Source of the DNA: Bacteroidales bacterium
GTDB taxonomy: Bacteria; Bacteroidota; Bacteroidia; Bacteroidales; UBA932
Direction of reading: 5' to 3'
Length of the DNA: 64,000 nt
Assembly: GCA_017471045.1 (NCBI GenBank)
Contig: JAFUWZ010000011.1
Coordinates: forward strand, 1 to 64,000
Shown here: positions 9,165 through 18,321 of the stretch, piece by piece
Position numbering within the stretch: position 1 is the first letter of the stretch
Layout of the letters: every line of letters begins with the position of its first letter
Notes under the pieces: model-generated
Told to the model about the DNA's origin: nothing
Database searches by the model: none
What the model saw: the letters and a program-made list of their open reading frames with translations, nothing else
Program-made: the position numbers and the translations under genes

Positions 9165-9172
9165 TATCTTTA
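9165..9172 (+). promoter_or_regulatory. -7 box (TATCTTTA) for the radical SAM gene
   Basis: TATCTTTA in the 71-bp divergent spacer between the lipoprotein and the radical SAM gene. It leaves a leader of about 40 nt before the GTG start. Confidence 0.5.
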
Positions 9173-9214
9173 CAAAAAGGAAACGTACATACCCTGGATT
9201 TACGTCTTGCTAGT

Positions 9215-10318
9215 GTGAAAGCTTTTCTCCATCGTCTGTTCCGCGACAACGAAGTGGCAGTCCACGAACTGAACTACCTCTTCTGGGAATGTACGACCCG
9301 CTGCAACCTGCATTGCCGGCATTGCGGCAGCGACTGCTCCATCCAGAGCCGGGAGAAAGACATGCCCCTGCAGGACTTCCTCGGCGCCCTGGACACGATT
9401 CCTGCCGGGCACCGGCCCGAGGATTTCGTCATCGTGCTGACCGGGGGCGAACCCCTGCTGCGGCCCGATATCGAGACGGCGGGGCAGGAGATACGCCGGC
9501 GCGGACTCGCCTGGGGCGCGGTGTCCAACGGCTGGTTCTACGATGAAGCGATGCACGGGCGGCTCATGCAGGCCGGGATACGGTCCCTGACCATCAGCCT
9601 CGACGGAGGGGAAGCGTCCCACGACTGGATGCGCGGCCACGCGGGAAGCTACCGCCGGGCACTGCGAGCCATCGGACTTTGTGCCCGTGAGCCCCGCCTG
9701 ACTTCCGATGTTGTCACCTGCGTCAACCGGCGCAATCTCTCCGAACTGCCCGCGCTCCACCGCATCCTGAGCGATCTGGGTGTCAGGCAATGGCGTCTGT
9801 TCACCATCATTCCGATCGGGCGCGCCGCCCACGATCCCGATATGCGGCTCTCCGACGCCGAGTGGCGGAGCCTGATGGACTTCATCGTGTCGAAGCGGCA
9901 GGAAGGCGGACCCATGCACGTGACGTTCAGCTGCGAGGATTACCTGGGTCCCTACGAGGAACGGGTGCGGGACAACCGCTTCTTCTGCCGGGCCGGCATC
10001 AACATCGCCTCCGTCCTGATCGACGGCCGCATCTGCGCCTGTCCCAACATCGACCGGGACCTCTTCTCCCAGGGCAGCATCTACACCGACAACTTCTACG
10101 AAGTTTGGGAGCAGCGCTTCCAGCCCTTCCGCCACCGCGACTGGGCCCGCGGGCACGAAAACGGCCTTTTTTGTGCCCAGGATGCCCCCTGCGCCCGCTG
10201 CAAGGAGTGGCGCAACTGCCTCGGCGGGAGCCTGCACAACTGGCACGCCGCCACCCCCGGCGATTCCCGCCCTCGGCTTCTCCAGTGCCACTACGCCGGC
10301 TATCCGGAGAAAGCCTGA
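9215..10318 (+). CDS. Radical SAM/SPASM protein of the rSAM/lipoprotein system
   Basis: 367-aa radical SAM enzyme. The 4Fe-4S/SAM motif CNLHCRHC (CxxxCxxC) lies near residues 30-37 and GGEP-like (LTGGEPLL) near 72. A C-terminal SPASM-type cluster region contains CRAG, CACPN, CAQDAPCARC and C-x-GGS cysteines (residues about 255-345), so auxiliary clusters are likely. Proteins with this layout modify peptides or proteins. The start is GTG at 9215; there is no ATG nearby, and the next upstream candidate would be CTG 9194. It diverges from the small lipoprotein gene, matching the known Bacteroidales rSAM/lipoprotein arrangement. The product chemistry is undetermined. Confidence 0.85.
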   Translation: MKAFLHRLFRDNEVAVHELNYLFWECTTRCNLHCRHCGSDCSIQSREKDMPLQDFLGALDTIPAGHRPEDFVIVLTGGEPLLRPDIETAGQEIRRRGLAWGAVSNGWFYDEAMHGRLMQAGIRSLTISLDGGEASHDWMRGHAGSYRRALRAIGLCAREPRLTSDVVTCVNRRNLSELPALHRILSDLGVRQWRLFTIIPIGRAAHDPDMRLSDAEWRSLMDFIVSKRQEGGPMHVTFSCEDYLGPYEERVRDNRFFCRAGINIASVLIDGRICACPNIDRDLFSQGSIYTDNFYEVWEQRFQPFRHRDWARGHENGLFCAQDAPCARCKEWRNCLGGSLHNWHAATPGDSRPRLLQCHYAGYPEKA

Positions 10319-10528
10319 TCACGGGTCGTATGCCTTCACCTCGACTGTCGGGGTATACTTGAACCGACCGATGCGCCAATAGACGGTGAGTCGGAAAGAG
10401 CGACCCAGGCGCTCAGCGAAATAATGCTTGATGAAAGCACTGTCATGGATGACACTTTCCCGCATCCCGCCACTGAGAAGAGCCTGGCACAGGATTCGCA
10501 GCGAAACACTTGGTGTAGTTATTATTTC
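10319..10528 (-). pseudogene. 3' remnant of an outer-membrane barrel-type gene
   Basis: An open minus-strand frame with no start of its own, bounded upstream by TAG (10529-10531) and ending in TGA directly abutting the radical SAM stop. Its roughly 69 codons read as a real protein tail (for example ESVIHDSAFIKHYFAERLG, then GRSFRLTVYWRIGRFKYTP), like the last strands of a Bacteroidales barrel or TonB-type receptor. A short neighbouring frame upstream (RYFDGPVFIP) may be more of the same gene after a frameshift. The local GC content is lower than in the flanks. Confidence 0.55.
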
Positions 10529-10611
10529 CTAGGGATAAAGACAGGGCCATCAAAATAGCGACAGGGTTCACATAGATTAATGATTTATGAAGACAAATAT
10601 AAGGTTATAGT

Positions 10612-11039
10612 ATTATACGCAACAAAAGCACACGTTTCTCACTTCATTCAGTTTGTGTTCTTATTCTGTTTGTTTTCAGTTGCTCAACAACGAAGCCAGT
10701 ATCCCCGATGACAAGGCTTCAGACCTTCACTGGATGTATTTAGATTATTATGCCCGCAGTTCTGAATCCGAGATGTACCTGACCGTGAACGATATTCCAA
10801 AATTAGGTGAGCCGGTACCGATCCGAGAATGGACAACCAGCCGGCGACGGCCCCGGTATTATCAAGAGAAGCAACGGCTGCTAGATGTTGTCTTTTACGC
10901 AGACTCCGACATTATTCGGGAATATCTGCCTGCAAAACCTAGGAGAGGGAAAGGTGATTATCATATGATAGGGCGTTTTGTATTTCAAGACCGGCAAGTC
11001 ATCGATCGTTGGCCATCACTCATTGTTTTTCCAAAATAA
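10612..11039 (+). pseudogene. Frameshifted small lipoprotein gene
   Basis: The frame ending at 11039 has no ATG and would need a TTG start (10653). The +1 frame from about 10612 encodes a convincing lipoprotein signal (VCVLILFVFSC, then STTKPVSP) before stopping. Adding one C to the CCCC run at 10703-10706 joins the two frames into a continuous lipoprotein of about 140 aa (SP-DDKASDLHWMYLDYYARS and onward). So this is a lipoprotein gene with a 1-nt deletion and probably a lost start codon, or a sequencing error in the C run. The mature part is unfamiliar: basic in the middle (SRRRPRYYQEK) and ending VIDRWPSLIVFPK. Confidence 0.55.
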
Positions 11040-11048
11040 TAGAAAAGG

Positions 11049-11080
11049 CTTGTTTATTCCGGGATTAGAGTATATCTTTG
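11049..11080 (+). promoter_or_regulatory. Promoter for the SPFH operon (CTTG - N20 - TATCTTTG)
   Basis: The -7 box TATCTTTG lies at 11073-11080, with a near-consensus -33 element CTTG at 11049-11052. The leader to the ATG at 11117 is about 32 nt. Confidence 0.65.
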
Positions 11081-11116
11081 TGATATCAAAATGATATTAC
11101 TCAAAAATATTCAGAC

Positions 11117-12055
11117 ATGGAAAACAAGGAATTCGCCTACAAGGGTTTTGTATTGAACGGCTTTCTGGCCCTTCTGGTGGCCTTGGCCCTCCTGGCCGGC
11201 GCCATCTACTGTTTCGTCCTGGCAGACGGGGATGCGGTTTATGCCATCCCAGGCATCATCCTTCTGCTCATTTTCGCCCTGTGCATGAACGGCTTCATCA
11301 AGCTCGAGCCCAATGAAGCCAAGGTTCTGGTGTTCTTCGGCAAATACAGCGGCACCTTTTCCCGGACGGGTTTTTATTGGGTCAATCCCTTCCTGAGCAA
11401 GAAAGGCGTGAGCCTGCGCGCCCGCAACCTCAACCCGGAGCCGATCAAGGTCAACGACAAGTCGGGAAATCCCGTCCTGATCGGCATGGTGCTCGTCTGG
11501 CGCTTGGAAAACACATACAAGGCCCTCTTCGAGATTGACAGCCAGTCCCTGGCCCCCGTATCCGCCGGCCAGAAAGGAGCCAGCGCCGCCCGCTATCTTT
11601 CCCAGGCCTTCGAAAACTTCGTCAAGGTCCAGAGTGACGCCGCCCTCCGCCAGGTCGCCGGCTGCTATGCCTATGACAACCCCGATTCGGCCGACGAGCT
11701 CACCCTCCGCTCCAATGCCGAGGAAATCAACGAGCGCCTGGTCAGCACCCTCAACGACCGTCTCGCGATGGCCGGCATCCACGTGACCGAGGCCCGGATC
11801 AACTACCTGGCCTACGCTCCGGAGATCGCGGCCGTCATGCTGCGCCGCCAGCAGGCGGATGCCATCATCGCCGCGCGCGAGAAGATCGTGGACGGCGCTG
11901 TAAGCATGGTCAAGATGGCCCTGGACAAGCTGAAAGACGAAGGCGTCGTCGATCTGGACGAGGAGCGGAAAGCCGCGATGGTGAGCAACCTGCTGGTGGT
12001 CCTCTGCGGCGATGAACCCGCCCAGCCTGTTGTCAATTCCGGCAGTCTCTATTGA
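11117..12055 (+). CDS. SPFH/Band-7 domain membrane protein
   Basis: 312 aa. An N-terminal hydrophobic hairpin (about residues 12-60: [18 protein letters not shown], then [18 protein letters not shown]) is followed by an SPFH/prohibitin-type domain ([17 protein letters not shown], about 70) and the typical late segment [27 protein letters not shown] near 225. Such proteins form membrane-associated rings or scaffolds that control membrane proteases and microdomains. It is followed 1 nt later by a ribbon-helix-helix gene and then a CPBP protease gene, forming a three-gene operon. Confidence 0.88.
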   Translation: MENKEFAYKGFVLNGFLALLVALALLAGAIYCFVLADGDAVYAIPGIILLLIFALCMNGFIKLEPNEAKVLVFFGKYSGTFSRTGFYWVNPFLSKKGVSLRARNLNPEPIKVNDKSGNPVLIGMVLVWRLENTYKALFEIDSQSLAPVSAGQKGASAARYLSQAFENFVKVQSDAALRQVAGCYAYDNPDSADELTLRSNAEEINERLVSTLNDRLAMAGIHVTEARINYLAYAPEIAAVMLRRQQADAIIAAREKIVDGAVSMVKMALDKLKDEGVVDLDEERKAAMVSNLLVVLCGDEPAQPVVNSGSLY

Positions 12056-12056
12056 T

Positions 12057-12230
12057 ATGGCCAAGGAAAAAGACAGCGTCAAGAGTTTTGTCTTCAGGGC
12101 GGACCCGGAGATGATGGAAGCGTTGGAGCGTTGGGCTGCGGACGAACTCCGCAGTACCAACGCACAGCTCCAGTGGATTCTCCGGGAAGCGCTCAGAAAA
12201 CACGGACGGATCAAGTCTTCACAGCCATGA
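12057..12230 (+). CDS. Arc/MetJ-type ribbon-helix-helix DNA-binding protein
   Basis: 57 aa starting at ATG 12057, one nucleotide after the SPFH stop. The sequence KSFVFRADPEMMEALERWA, then RSTNAQLQWILREALRKHG, has the beta-strand followed by two helices of Arc-like repressors. There is no toxin-like partner, so it is more likely a regulator (perhaps of this operon) than an antitoxin. It ends in an ATGA overlap with the CPBP gene. Confidence 0.78.
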   Translation: MAKEKDSVKSFVFRADPEMMEALERWAADELRSTNAQLQWILREALRKHGRIKSSQP

Positions 12231-13099
12231 ACCGAAAGAAACTCCTCCTATTCCTCCTGTTTGCCTTCGCCCCGGTGATGGGAGCCGGCCTCAGCATCCA
12301 TTTCGCTCCGGAAGGGATGGCCGGCGCTATCGTAAAAGGACTCCTGACCTCCCTGTGCATGTTCTTCCCGCTGATTGCGGTCGTCCTCACGCAAGTGATC
12401 TGCAAGGAGCCCGTCCTTCAGGACATCGGTATCTCGCTGCGCCTTAACCGCTGGTGGCTGATCGGCTGGCTGCTGATCCCAGTGCTCGCCTTTGCCATCC
12501 TGGGCGTATCCCTCCTGATGCCGGGTGCCCATTGGAGCCCGGACAACCCGATGGTGCAGCAGGCGATGGCCCAAATGCCCGAAGGGATTGGGCTGGGCGG
12601 CTTCATAGCCCTCACGACACTGAGCGGGATGTTTGCCGGAATCACCCTCAACGCCCTATTCGCCTTCGGAGAAGAAGTGGCATGGAGGGGCTGGCTGCCC
12701 AAACTGTTTGAAGGGAAATCCCTGCCGGTCCAGAGCCTGATCATCGGTACAATCTGGGGGCTGTGGCATTTCCCGCTGATCCTGAACGGCCACAATTATC
12801 CCCAGCATCCCGTCGCCGGCGTATTCATGATGGTGCTGCTGTGCATACTGCTGACACCCCTGCTGCTGTATTTCCGCCAGCTATCCGGTTCCGTCATCGT
12901 CCCTGCCATCCTGCACGGGACTTTCAACGGGCTCGTCGGCATGAGCAACCTGCTCGTCCAACCTGCCAATGACCTCCTCATCGGCGGCCCGGGACTCGCC
13001 GGCATGCTGGTCCTTATGTCCGCCGACCTTGTCATCCTCGCCCTTTACGCACGAAAAAACAGATTTTCGAACTTTTCTCTCGGACGTTCTCGCAGTTGA
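12227..13099 (+). CDS. CPBP family intramembrane glutamic endopeptidase
   Basis: 290-aa polytopic membrane protein of the CPBP (Abi/CAAX protease-like) family. The three family motifs are visible: EEVAWRGW near residue 150, the WGLWHFP box near 178 and the HGTFN His near 230. The start ATG 12227 overlaps the stop of the ribbon-helix-helix gene (ATGA); longer in-frame extension upstream merely overlaps that gene. Linkage with an SPFH scaffold suggests a membrane-protein quality-control role (inference). Substrate unknown. Confidence 0.87.
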   Translation: MNRKKLLLFLLFAFAPVMGAGLSIHFAPEGMAGAIVKGLLTSLCMFFPLIAVVLTQVICKEPVLQDIGISLRLNRWWLIGWLLIPVLAFAILGVSLLMPGAHWSPDNPMVQQAMAQMPEGIGLGGFIALTTLSGMFAGITLNALFAFGEEVAWRGWLPKLFEGKSLPVQSLIIGTIWGLWHFPLILNGHNYPQHPVAGVFMMVLLCILLTPLLLYFRQLSGSVIVPAILHGTFNGLVGMSNLLVQPANDLLIGGPGLAGMLVLMSADLVILALYARKNRFSNFSLGRSRS

Positions 13100-13253
13100 A
13101 GAGTTCTGCCGTCGGCTCGAAGAGCGGGGAGAATCAAAACCGAGGGGAAAGAGCAGAGTGCCTTGCGGCACAGGGCTAAAGCTCCACTATTTTTGGTACC
13201 CTTTCAGGTTTGCCACCCATAAATCAGTGAAATACAGCGTGGAGCGCTTTCTG

Positions 13254-13335
13254 TGCGGATGGAGGGACTCGAACCCTCACGCCTTGCGGCACCAGATCCT
13301 AAGTCTGGGTTGTCTACCAATTCCAACACACCCGC
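13254..13335 (-). tRNA. tRNA-Leu (anticodon UAG)
   Basis: 82-nt class II tRNA on the minus strand. The acceptor stem pairs GCGGGTG with CATCCGC, with discriminator A. The anticodon stem CCAGA/TCTGG has loop CTTAGGA (anticodon TAG), the variable arm is TGCCGCAAGGCG and the T arm GAGGGTTCGAGTCCCTC. The 3' CCA is not encoded. It sits downstream of the asmA-like gene but has its own promoter. Confidence 0.95.
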
Positions 13336-13383
13336 AGAAAACCGGAGGACGGCAGCGCACTTCACGTGCCGCGGCCAGGACGA

Positions 13384-13413
13384 CAAAGTTAACAAAAAAT
13401 ACGGAACCCCAAA
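13384..13413 (-). promoter_or_regulatory. Promoter for tRNA-Leu (TTTG - N18 - TAACTTTG)
   Basis: On the minus strand the -33 TTTG lies at 13410-13413 and the -7 TAACTTTG at 13384-13391, ending about 48 nt before the tRNA 5' end. It immediately follows the stop of the AsmA-like gene. Confidence 0.65.
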
Positions 13414-13416
13414 GGC

Positions 13417-16400
13417 CTACAACATCCCTTCGATAATCTTGTCGATTTCTTCGTTGAGCGCCGCCGTCTCCTCCTCCAGTTCCTGCTCCATCATGATCCG
13501 CTCCAACTCGTTCTGCTCCTGGGGCGTCAGCAATTCCTCCGTCGAGGAATCATAGGACACGGCCCGCTTCCGGTCCGCGATGACCGCCTGCGCTTCGTGG
13601 CTCTCCTGCAGGACCCGGTCCACGCCTTTCGTAAAGACGTTCTTGATGGAAGACACCAGGTTGAGCTGCATGTTGTCCACCTCCTCGTTGAAGAGCGGCA
13701 CCGCTGTCGTGCGGTACTTCGGCTTGCCGAGACGGAACTTCCAGGCATCGAACGACGGCCCGAAAATGTTGATGCCCAGCTTCAGCAGGATCGGTGATTT
13801 GATCAGCGAGACGTGGTAGTCGAAACTCTTGTTGAGCCGCTGCACACCTTGCAGGGCCACGGTGTAACGGTCGATCGCCAGGATGAACGGAAAGACCTCC
13901 AGGGTGTTGTCCGAAATCACTCCGTTGACCGACATCTCGTCGACACGGCCTGTCATCTGGTCTTTGAACATCAACGTTTTGGCGATCTTCTTCAGGCTGC
14001 CCAGATCCTCAAGCACCAACTGCTGACCGTGGATCTTGAACATCCCGTCCAGCGTCGGAAGCAGGAAGTTCATGTTGGTATCGATCTGGGTCGTCGCCGC
14101 CATCTCGCAGTCCAGCTTGCCTTTGAATGACTTGAGCATCGGAACGACCTCGTCGATCTTGGGGAAGAAGTCGATCACCTTCTCCGCCGTCACGTCGCTC
14201 AGTTTCAGTCCGAAACCGACCGCCAGGTCCCGCTTGGTCTTGGTCGAGTAGAAGGCATCCAGGTCGAAACTTCCCATGTCCGTGCGCGCCCGCGCCCCGT
14301 CCAGCCGGATGCAGCGCTGCTGCATTGAGGCATCCACCTGGAAATCCTCCAGCACGGTCGTGGAATAATCCAGATGGCCGACATTCAGGTGGACATCTCC
14401 CATCACGTTGGCCGGGACTACGAAGAGATTGAATCTCTCCGGGACCTCCTCGACCACGATCGAATCCACCGCCACCTGCCTGTCATAGGCCAGCGCGTCG
14501 ATCTGTACAGGTTCATTCTCTCCGGCAGCAGCCGGACGTTCCTCCGTTTTTCCTTTGTCGAAGGCGGCGATGATCTCGTTGAGATTGAACCGGTCCGAGA
14601 ACGCATTCGCATTGATCCTCAGCATCGTCCGGCCCGCGGTCAAGCCTCTCTTCAGGCCCTCGACCGTGCCGGAGAGCGACAGGTCGGAGGTCCCGGAGGT
14701 GATCCGGACGCTGTCGACCTGTATCTTGTCGTCCTTCAGCGAAGCGGACAGACCCGAGAAGCGGCTCCGGAGCGGGAATGCGGGCGAAGCGAACAAGCCC
14801 TCCGAGGAACTGAGCTGCAAGGCGGGATTCCACTCCCGGAGCAGTTTGCTCACGGACTGGCTGACCTGGAACGAGATGTCGGATGCCCGAAAATCCTTTT
14901 CGCGCAGGAAATCCGGAACGCCGGTACTGTCCACGGATACCCGCCAGCGTCGGCGCGTCGTGTCCCGGGCCGCCTTGGAACGCAGCTGGACCTGTGCAGA
15001 GGCCAGGAAAGAGGCATCCTTCGCCGCCAGAAGGGCTGCGGAATTTTTGAAGAACATACGGGAATTGTCACTTTCCAGCCTCATGTACGGCGTCACCTGG
15101 TCTTCCTGGACCTGGGGCGTGACCGTAAACTTGTTCTGCGTCGTGTGCATCCCGACAATCAACGAATCCGCACCGCGCACGACCAGCTGGTCCGCCGTGA
15201 TCTTACCGATCAACGGATGCCACTTCGAACCGGCGCTGATCGCCTTGGTGGAATTCTGGGCAAAGACCAGGATATTCCGCCCCCGGGCGCAGAGCGACGA
15301 TCCCAGGTCAAAGTCAATGCTGTCGGCCGTGGCCGTGGCCGCGATGGCGCGGTCCTTGGCATCCACGGCGCTCGCCATCGTGCCGAGATTGACCACGGGC
15401 CGGCGCAGGTAACACGCAATCGTGTCCCGCTTGTCCTCGACCCGGATCACGTCGCCGGCCAGCCTGCCCTTGAGATCAGCGCCGGAGCACTTGTACAGGC
15501 TCAACTGCGACTGCCGTATCGTCCCGTCCAGGTCAAGATCCACCTTGCCGGAAGCCGTAAAGGCGGAACGGAGCGACCGGGGCAGATAGCCGACCGCCTT
15601 TTTCAGGTCAGCCGAGCCCTTCGCATCCACCTTGTAAAGCGGATCCTTACCCAGAAGGTCCCGGGCGCCGCCGGCCGCCGACAGGTCGAGGCCGTCGAGG
15701 TGGAACACGAAATCGTCCACTGTCACGTTTTTGATATTCGCTTCCGTATTCTCGCCTTGGGCGGTCAGTTGCAGGTCCGCGCCGTCGAAGAACCCCTTCC
15801 AGGACCATGTAGATTTGGGCAGGTCCAGGCTCAGCTGGAACGGCGGAAGTGCAGCGAGCGAATCAAGCCGGAGCGGGCCGGCGATCCGGGCATCCATGGA
15901 CAGGCGGCCGTCCGTGCTGAGCGCGGCGAGCGCAGGACTGAGCGAATGGCCCAGGGTCTCCAGGAGGGTTCCCAGTTCCAGTTCCCGTAAGGAAAAACGG
16001 GCGTCGATTGCCGAGCTGTCCGTCCGCGGTACGAACGATCCGTCCGCCAGGAATTTATTCCACACCACCTTGGCCTGCAGATCCCGGGGCCGATCGGAAT
16101 ACACGATTCGGGGCTTGGAAACCGACAGCTCTTCCAGCCGGATGTCCGCCAGGTCAAAGGAGGAGGGCTCCTTCAAACTGTCTTTGGGCGTCAAAAATCT
16201 CAGGACCTGCCAGTTGGCGGTGGTGTCGTCGTATCGGCGGGCGAAGGCCAGCGGGCGGTCCAGGAAAAGTTTATGGACCAGCAGGCGTTTCTCCAGCAGG
16301 AAAGCCTTTGCATCGGCACCGGCATACAGGTGCACGGCATAGAGCAGGGTGTCCACTTCCGCACCCCGGCCTTCCTCCCCTTCCGCAGCGAGCGGGGCGA

Positions 16401-16659
16401 AGCGGTCATGCGGGTAAGTAATCAGCAGGTCCTCGACCGACAGGCTCACGTCCGGGAACTGCCGGAAGGGCGAAAGGCGCACGTCACCGATGCTGACAGT
16501 CCCGTCCACCTGGGCGGAGAGCAGCTTCTGCGCAGCGTTCTTCAGCGCGGAAGAGTGGAAAAAGACCTGGCACGCCACCAAGACCAGCAGCACCAGTCCC
16601 AGTAGCGTCCCGAGGATGATTCCCAGGATCTTGAGCGGCAGATTGCGGCCTTTCGCCAT
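13417..16659 (-). CDS. AsmA-like / inner-membrane-anchored envelope protein
   Basis: 1080 aa. One N-terminal transmembrane segment (KILGIILGTLLGLVLLVLVA, residues 10-30) is followed by a very long periplasmic region. It opens with the AsmA-type pattern (HSSALKNAAQKLLSAQVDGT..SIGDVRLSPF) and continues as repeated beta-rich 'groove' segments. The AsmA/TamB/YhdP group forms rods bridging the envelope that move phospholipids to the outer membrane or help outer-membrane biogenesis. The C-terminus is acidic and helical (LTPQEQNELERIMMEQELEEE). It lies 14 nt after the fumarase gene. Confidence 0.85.
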   Translation of the reverse strand: MAKGRNLPLKILGIILGTLLGLVLLVLVACQVFFHSSALKNAAQKLLSAQVDGTVSIGDVRLSPFRQFPDVSLSVEDLLITYPHDRFAPLAAEGEEGRGAEVDTLLYAVHLYAGADAKAFLLEKRLLVHKLFLDRPLAFARRYDDTTANWQVLRFLTPKDSLKEPSSFDLADIRLEELSVSKPRIVYSDRPRDLQAKVVWNKFLADGSFVPRTDSSAIDARFSLRELELGTLLETLGHSLSPALAALSTDGRLSMDARIAGPLRLDSLAALPPFQLSLDLPKSTWSWKGFFDGADLQLTAQGENTEANIKNVTVDDFVFHLDGLDLSAAGGARDLLGKDPLYKVDAKGSADLKKAVGYLPRSLRSAFTASGKVDLDLDGTIRQSQLSLYKCSGADLKGRLAGDVIRVEDKRDTIACYLRRPVVNLGTMASAVDAKDRAIAATATADSIDFDLGSSLCARGRNILVFAQNSTKAISAGSKWHPLIGKITADQLVVRGADSLIVGMHTTQNKFTVTPQVQEDQVTPYMRLESDNSRMFFKNSAALLAAKDASFLASAQVQLRSKAARDTTRRRWRVSVDSTGVPDFLREKDFRASDISFQVSQSVSKLLREWNPALQLSSSEGLFASPAFPLRSRFSGLSASLKDDKIQVDSVRITSGTSDLSLSGTVEGLKRGLTAGRTMLRINANAFSDRFNLNEIIAAFDKGKTEERPAAAGENEPVQIDALAYDRQVAVDSIVVEEVPERFNLFVVPANVMGDVHLNVGHLDYSTTVLEDFQVDASMQQRCIRLDGARARTDMGSFDLDAFYSTKTKRDLAVGFGLKLSDVTAEKVIDFFPKIDEVVPMLKSFKGKLDCEMAATTQIDTNMNFLLPTLDGMFKIHGQQLVLEDLGSLKKIAKTLMFKDQMTGRVDEMSVNGVISDNTLEVFPFILAIDRYTVALQGVQRLNKSFDYHVSLIKSPILLKLGINIFGPSFDAWKFRLGKPKYRTTAVPLFNEEVDNMQLNLVSSIKNVFTKGVDRVLQESHEAQAVIADRKRAVSYDSSTEELLTPQEQNELERIMMEQELEEETAALNEEIDKIIEGML

Positions 16660-16673
16660 CGCGGGGGAGCGCC

Positions 16674-18320
16674 TTACAGTCCGAGGGTCTTGAAGAAGTC
16701 GTTGCCCTTGTCATCCACAAGGATGAAGGCCGGGAAGTCTTCGACGCGGATCTTCCAGATGGCTTCCATGCCGAGTTCCGGATACTCGACGCACTCGATG
16801 GAACGGATACTGTTCTGTGACAAAACGGCCGCGACGCCGCCGATGGTACCCAGATAGAATCCACCATGTTTGCGGCAGGCATCCGTCACCGCCTGGGTGC
16901 GGTTGCCCTTGGCGATCATGACCAGGCTGGCACCATGGTCCTGGAATTCATCCACATACGGATCCATGCGGTTGGCGGTAGTAGGTCCCATGCTGCCGCA
17001 GGGGAACCCCGCAGGCGTCTTGGCCGGGCCCGCGTACAGGATCGGATGGTCCTTGAAATAAGCCGGCATCGCCTCGCCCGCATCAAGGCGGGCCTTGAGT
17101 TTGGCGTGAGCGATGTCACGCGCCACGATAATCGTCCCGTTGAGGTTTACGCGTGTGCCAACGCCATACTTGGTGAGCTCGGAACGGACGGAGTCGATAC
17201 CCTTGTCCAAATCGATGACGATGCCCTGGGGGCCTTCGCCGGGGCGGCGATAGGCTTCGGGAATGAGTTCCGAAGGGTTGGTGTCCATTTTCTCGATCCA
17301 TACGCCGTCCGCATTGATCTTGCTCTTGATATTGCGGTCTGCCGAACAGCTGACGCCCATCCCGATCGGGCAGCTGGCGCCGTGGCGGGGCAGACGGATC
17401 ACGCGGATGTCGTGGGCCATATATTTGCCGCCGAATTGCGCGCCCAGGCCGATTTTCTGAGCCTCCACGAGGAGCTTCTCTTCGAGGTCAAGGTCACGGA
17501 AGGCGCGGCCCGTCTCGTCTCCCGTCGTAGGAAGGTTGTCGTAATACTTGATGCTGGCCAGTTTGACGGTAAGCAAATTCTTTTCGGCCGAAGTCCCGCC
17601 GATGACGAAAGCGATGTGGTAAGGCGGACAGGCGGCGGTGCCCAGGCTCTTCATCTTTTCAACCAGGAACGGGAGGAGCGTCCCTTCATTCTGGATGGTA
17701 GCTTTGGTCATCGGGTAGAAGTAGGTCTTGTTGGCCGAGCCGCCGCCCTTGGCGACCATCACGAAGCGGTATTCGCTGCCCTGGGCAGCTTCGATATCGA
17801 TCTGGGCGGGAAGGTTGCACTTGGTGTTGACCTCGTTGTACATATCCAGCGGTGCGTTCTGGCTATAGCGGAGATTCTCCTGCGTGTAGGTGTTGAACAC
17901 GCCGCGGCTCAGCGCCTCCTCATCCTCGAAGCCGGTCCACACATGCTGGCCCTTTTCGCCGTGGATGATGGCCGTACCGGTATCCTGGCAGAACGGCAGG
18001 ACGCCCTTCACGGAAGTCTCGGCATTGCGCAGGAACTGCAGTGCAACGTACTTGTCATTGTCGGAGGCCTCCGGGTCGCGAAGGACCGCGGCCACCTGCT
18101 CATTGTGGGCGCGGCGCAGCATGAACTGGCAGTCATGGAAAGACTGCTGGGCAACCAGCGTGAGGGCCTCGGGGCTGACTTCCAGGATCGTCCTTTCCCC
18201 GCTTCCGCACACCTCTCCCAGCTTTACGGTCTTTACCAGTTTCTCCGAATCCGGAATCTTGTAGTATTCAGTGGTGTCCGGCCCCAACTGAAACATCGGT
18301 GCATACTTGAACTGTGTCAT
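16674..18320 (-). CDS. fumA: Fumarate hydratase, class I (iron-sulfur)
   Basis: 548-aa class I fumarase interconverting fumarate and L-malate. N- and C-terminal domains are fused as in FumA/FumB. The three cluster cysteines are in PFCQDTGT (about residue 114), [10 protein letters not shown] (about 230) and GVSCSADRN (about 328). The C-terminal domain contains [16 protein letters not shown] and KGNRTQAV. The class is oxygen-sensitive, which fits an anaerobe using fumarate reduction. It starts 1 nt after the prfB stop and is followed by the AsmA-like gene, a compact though functionally mixed operon. Confidence 0.95.
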   Translation of the reverse strand: MTQFKYAPMFQLGPDTTEYYKIPDSEKLVKTVKLGEVCGSGERTILEVSPEALTLVAQQSFHDCQFMLRRAHNEQVAAVLRDPEASDNDKYVALQFLRNAETSVKGVLPFCQDTGTAIIHGEKGQHVWTGFEDEEALSRGVFNTYTQENLRYSQNAPLDMYNEVNTKCNLPAQIDIEAAQGSEYRFVMVAKGGGSANKTYFYPMTKATIQNEGTLLPFLVEKMKSLGTAACPPYHIAFVIGGTSAEKNLLTVKLASIKYYDNLPTTGDETGRAFRDLDLEEKLLVEAQKIGLGAQFGGKYMAHDIRVIRLPRHGASCPIGMGVSCSADRNIKSKINADGVWIEKMDTNPSELIPEAYRRPGEGPQGIVIDLDKGIDSVRSELTKYGVGTRVNLNGTIIVARDIAHAKLKARLDAGEAMPAYFKDHPILYAGPAKTPAGFPCGSMGPTTANRMDPYVDEFQDHGASLVMIAKGNRTQAVTDACRKHGGFYLGTIGGVAAVLSQNSIRSIECVEYPELGMEAIWKIRVEDFPAFILVDDKGNDFFKTLGL

Positions 18321-18321
18321 A

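Noticed and set aside
12057-12230. Antitoxin of a toxin-antitoxin pair
   Set aside because: The ribbon-helix-helix protein has no adjacent small toxin gene; its neighbours are SPFH and CPBP membrane proteins.
13158-13171. GTGCC-TTGC-GGCAC hairpin downstream of tRNA-Leu, sharing TGCCGCAAGGC with the tRNA variable arm
   Set aside because: Considered as a duplicated tRNA fragment or terminator. Only the stem-loop core is shared, there is no further tRNA similarity, and no U tract follows.
14374-15990. 538-codon plus-strand open frame
   Set aside because: Antisense shadow of the AsmA-like gene, rich in Arg/Gln/His, with no motif and no promoter box.
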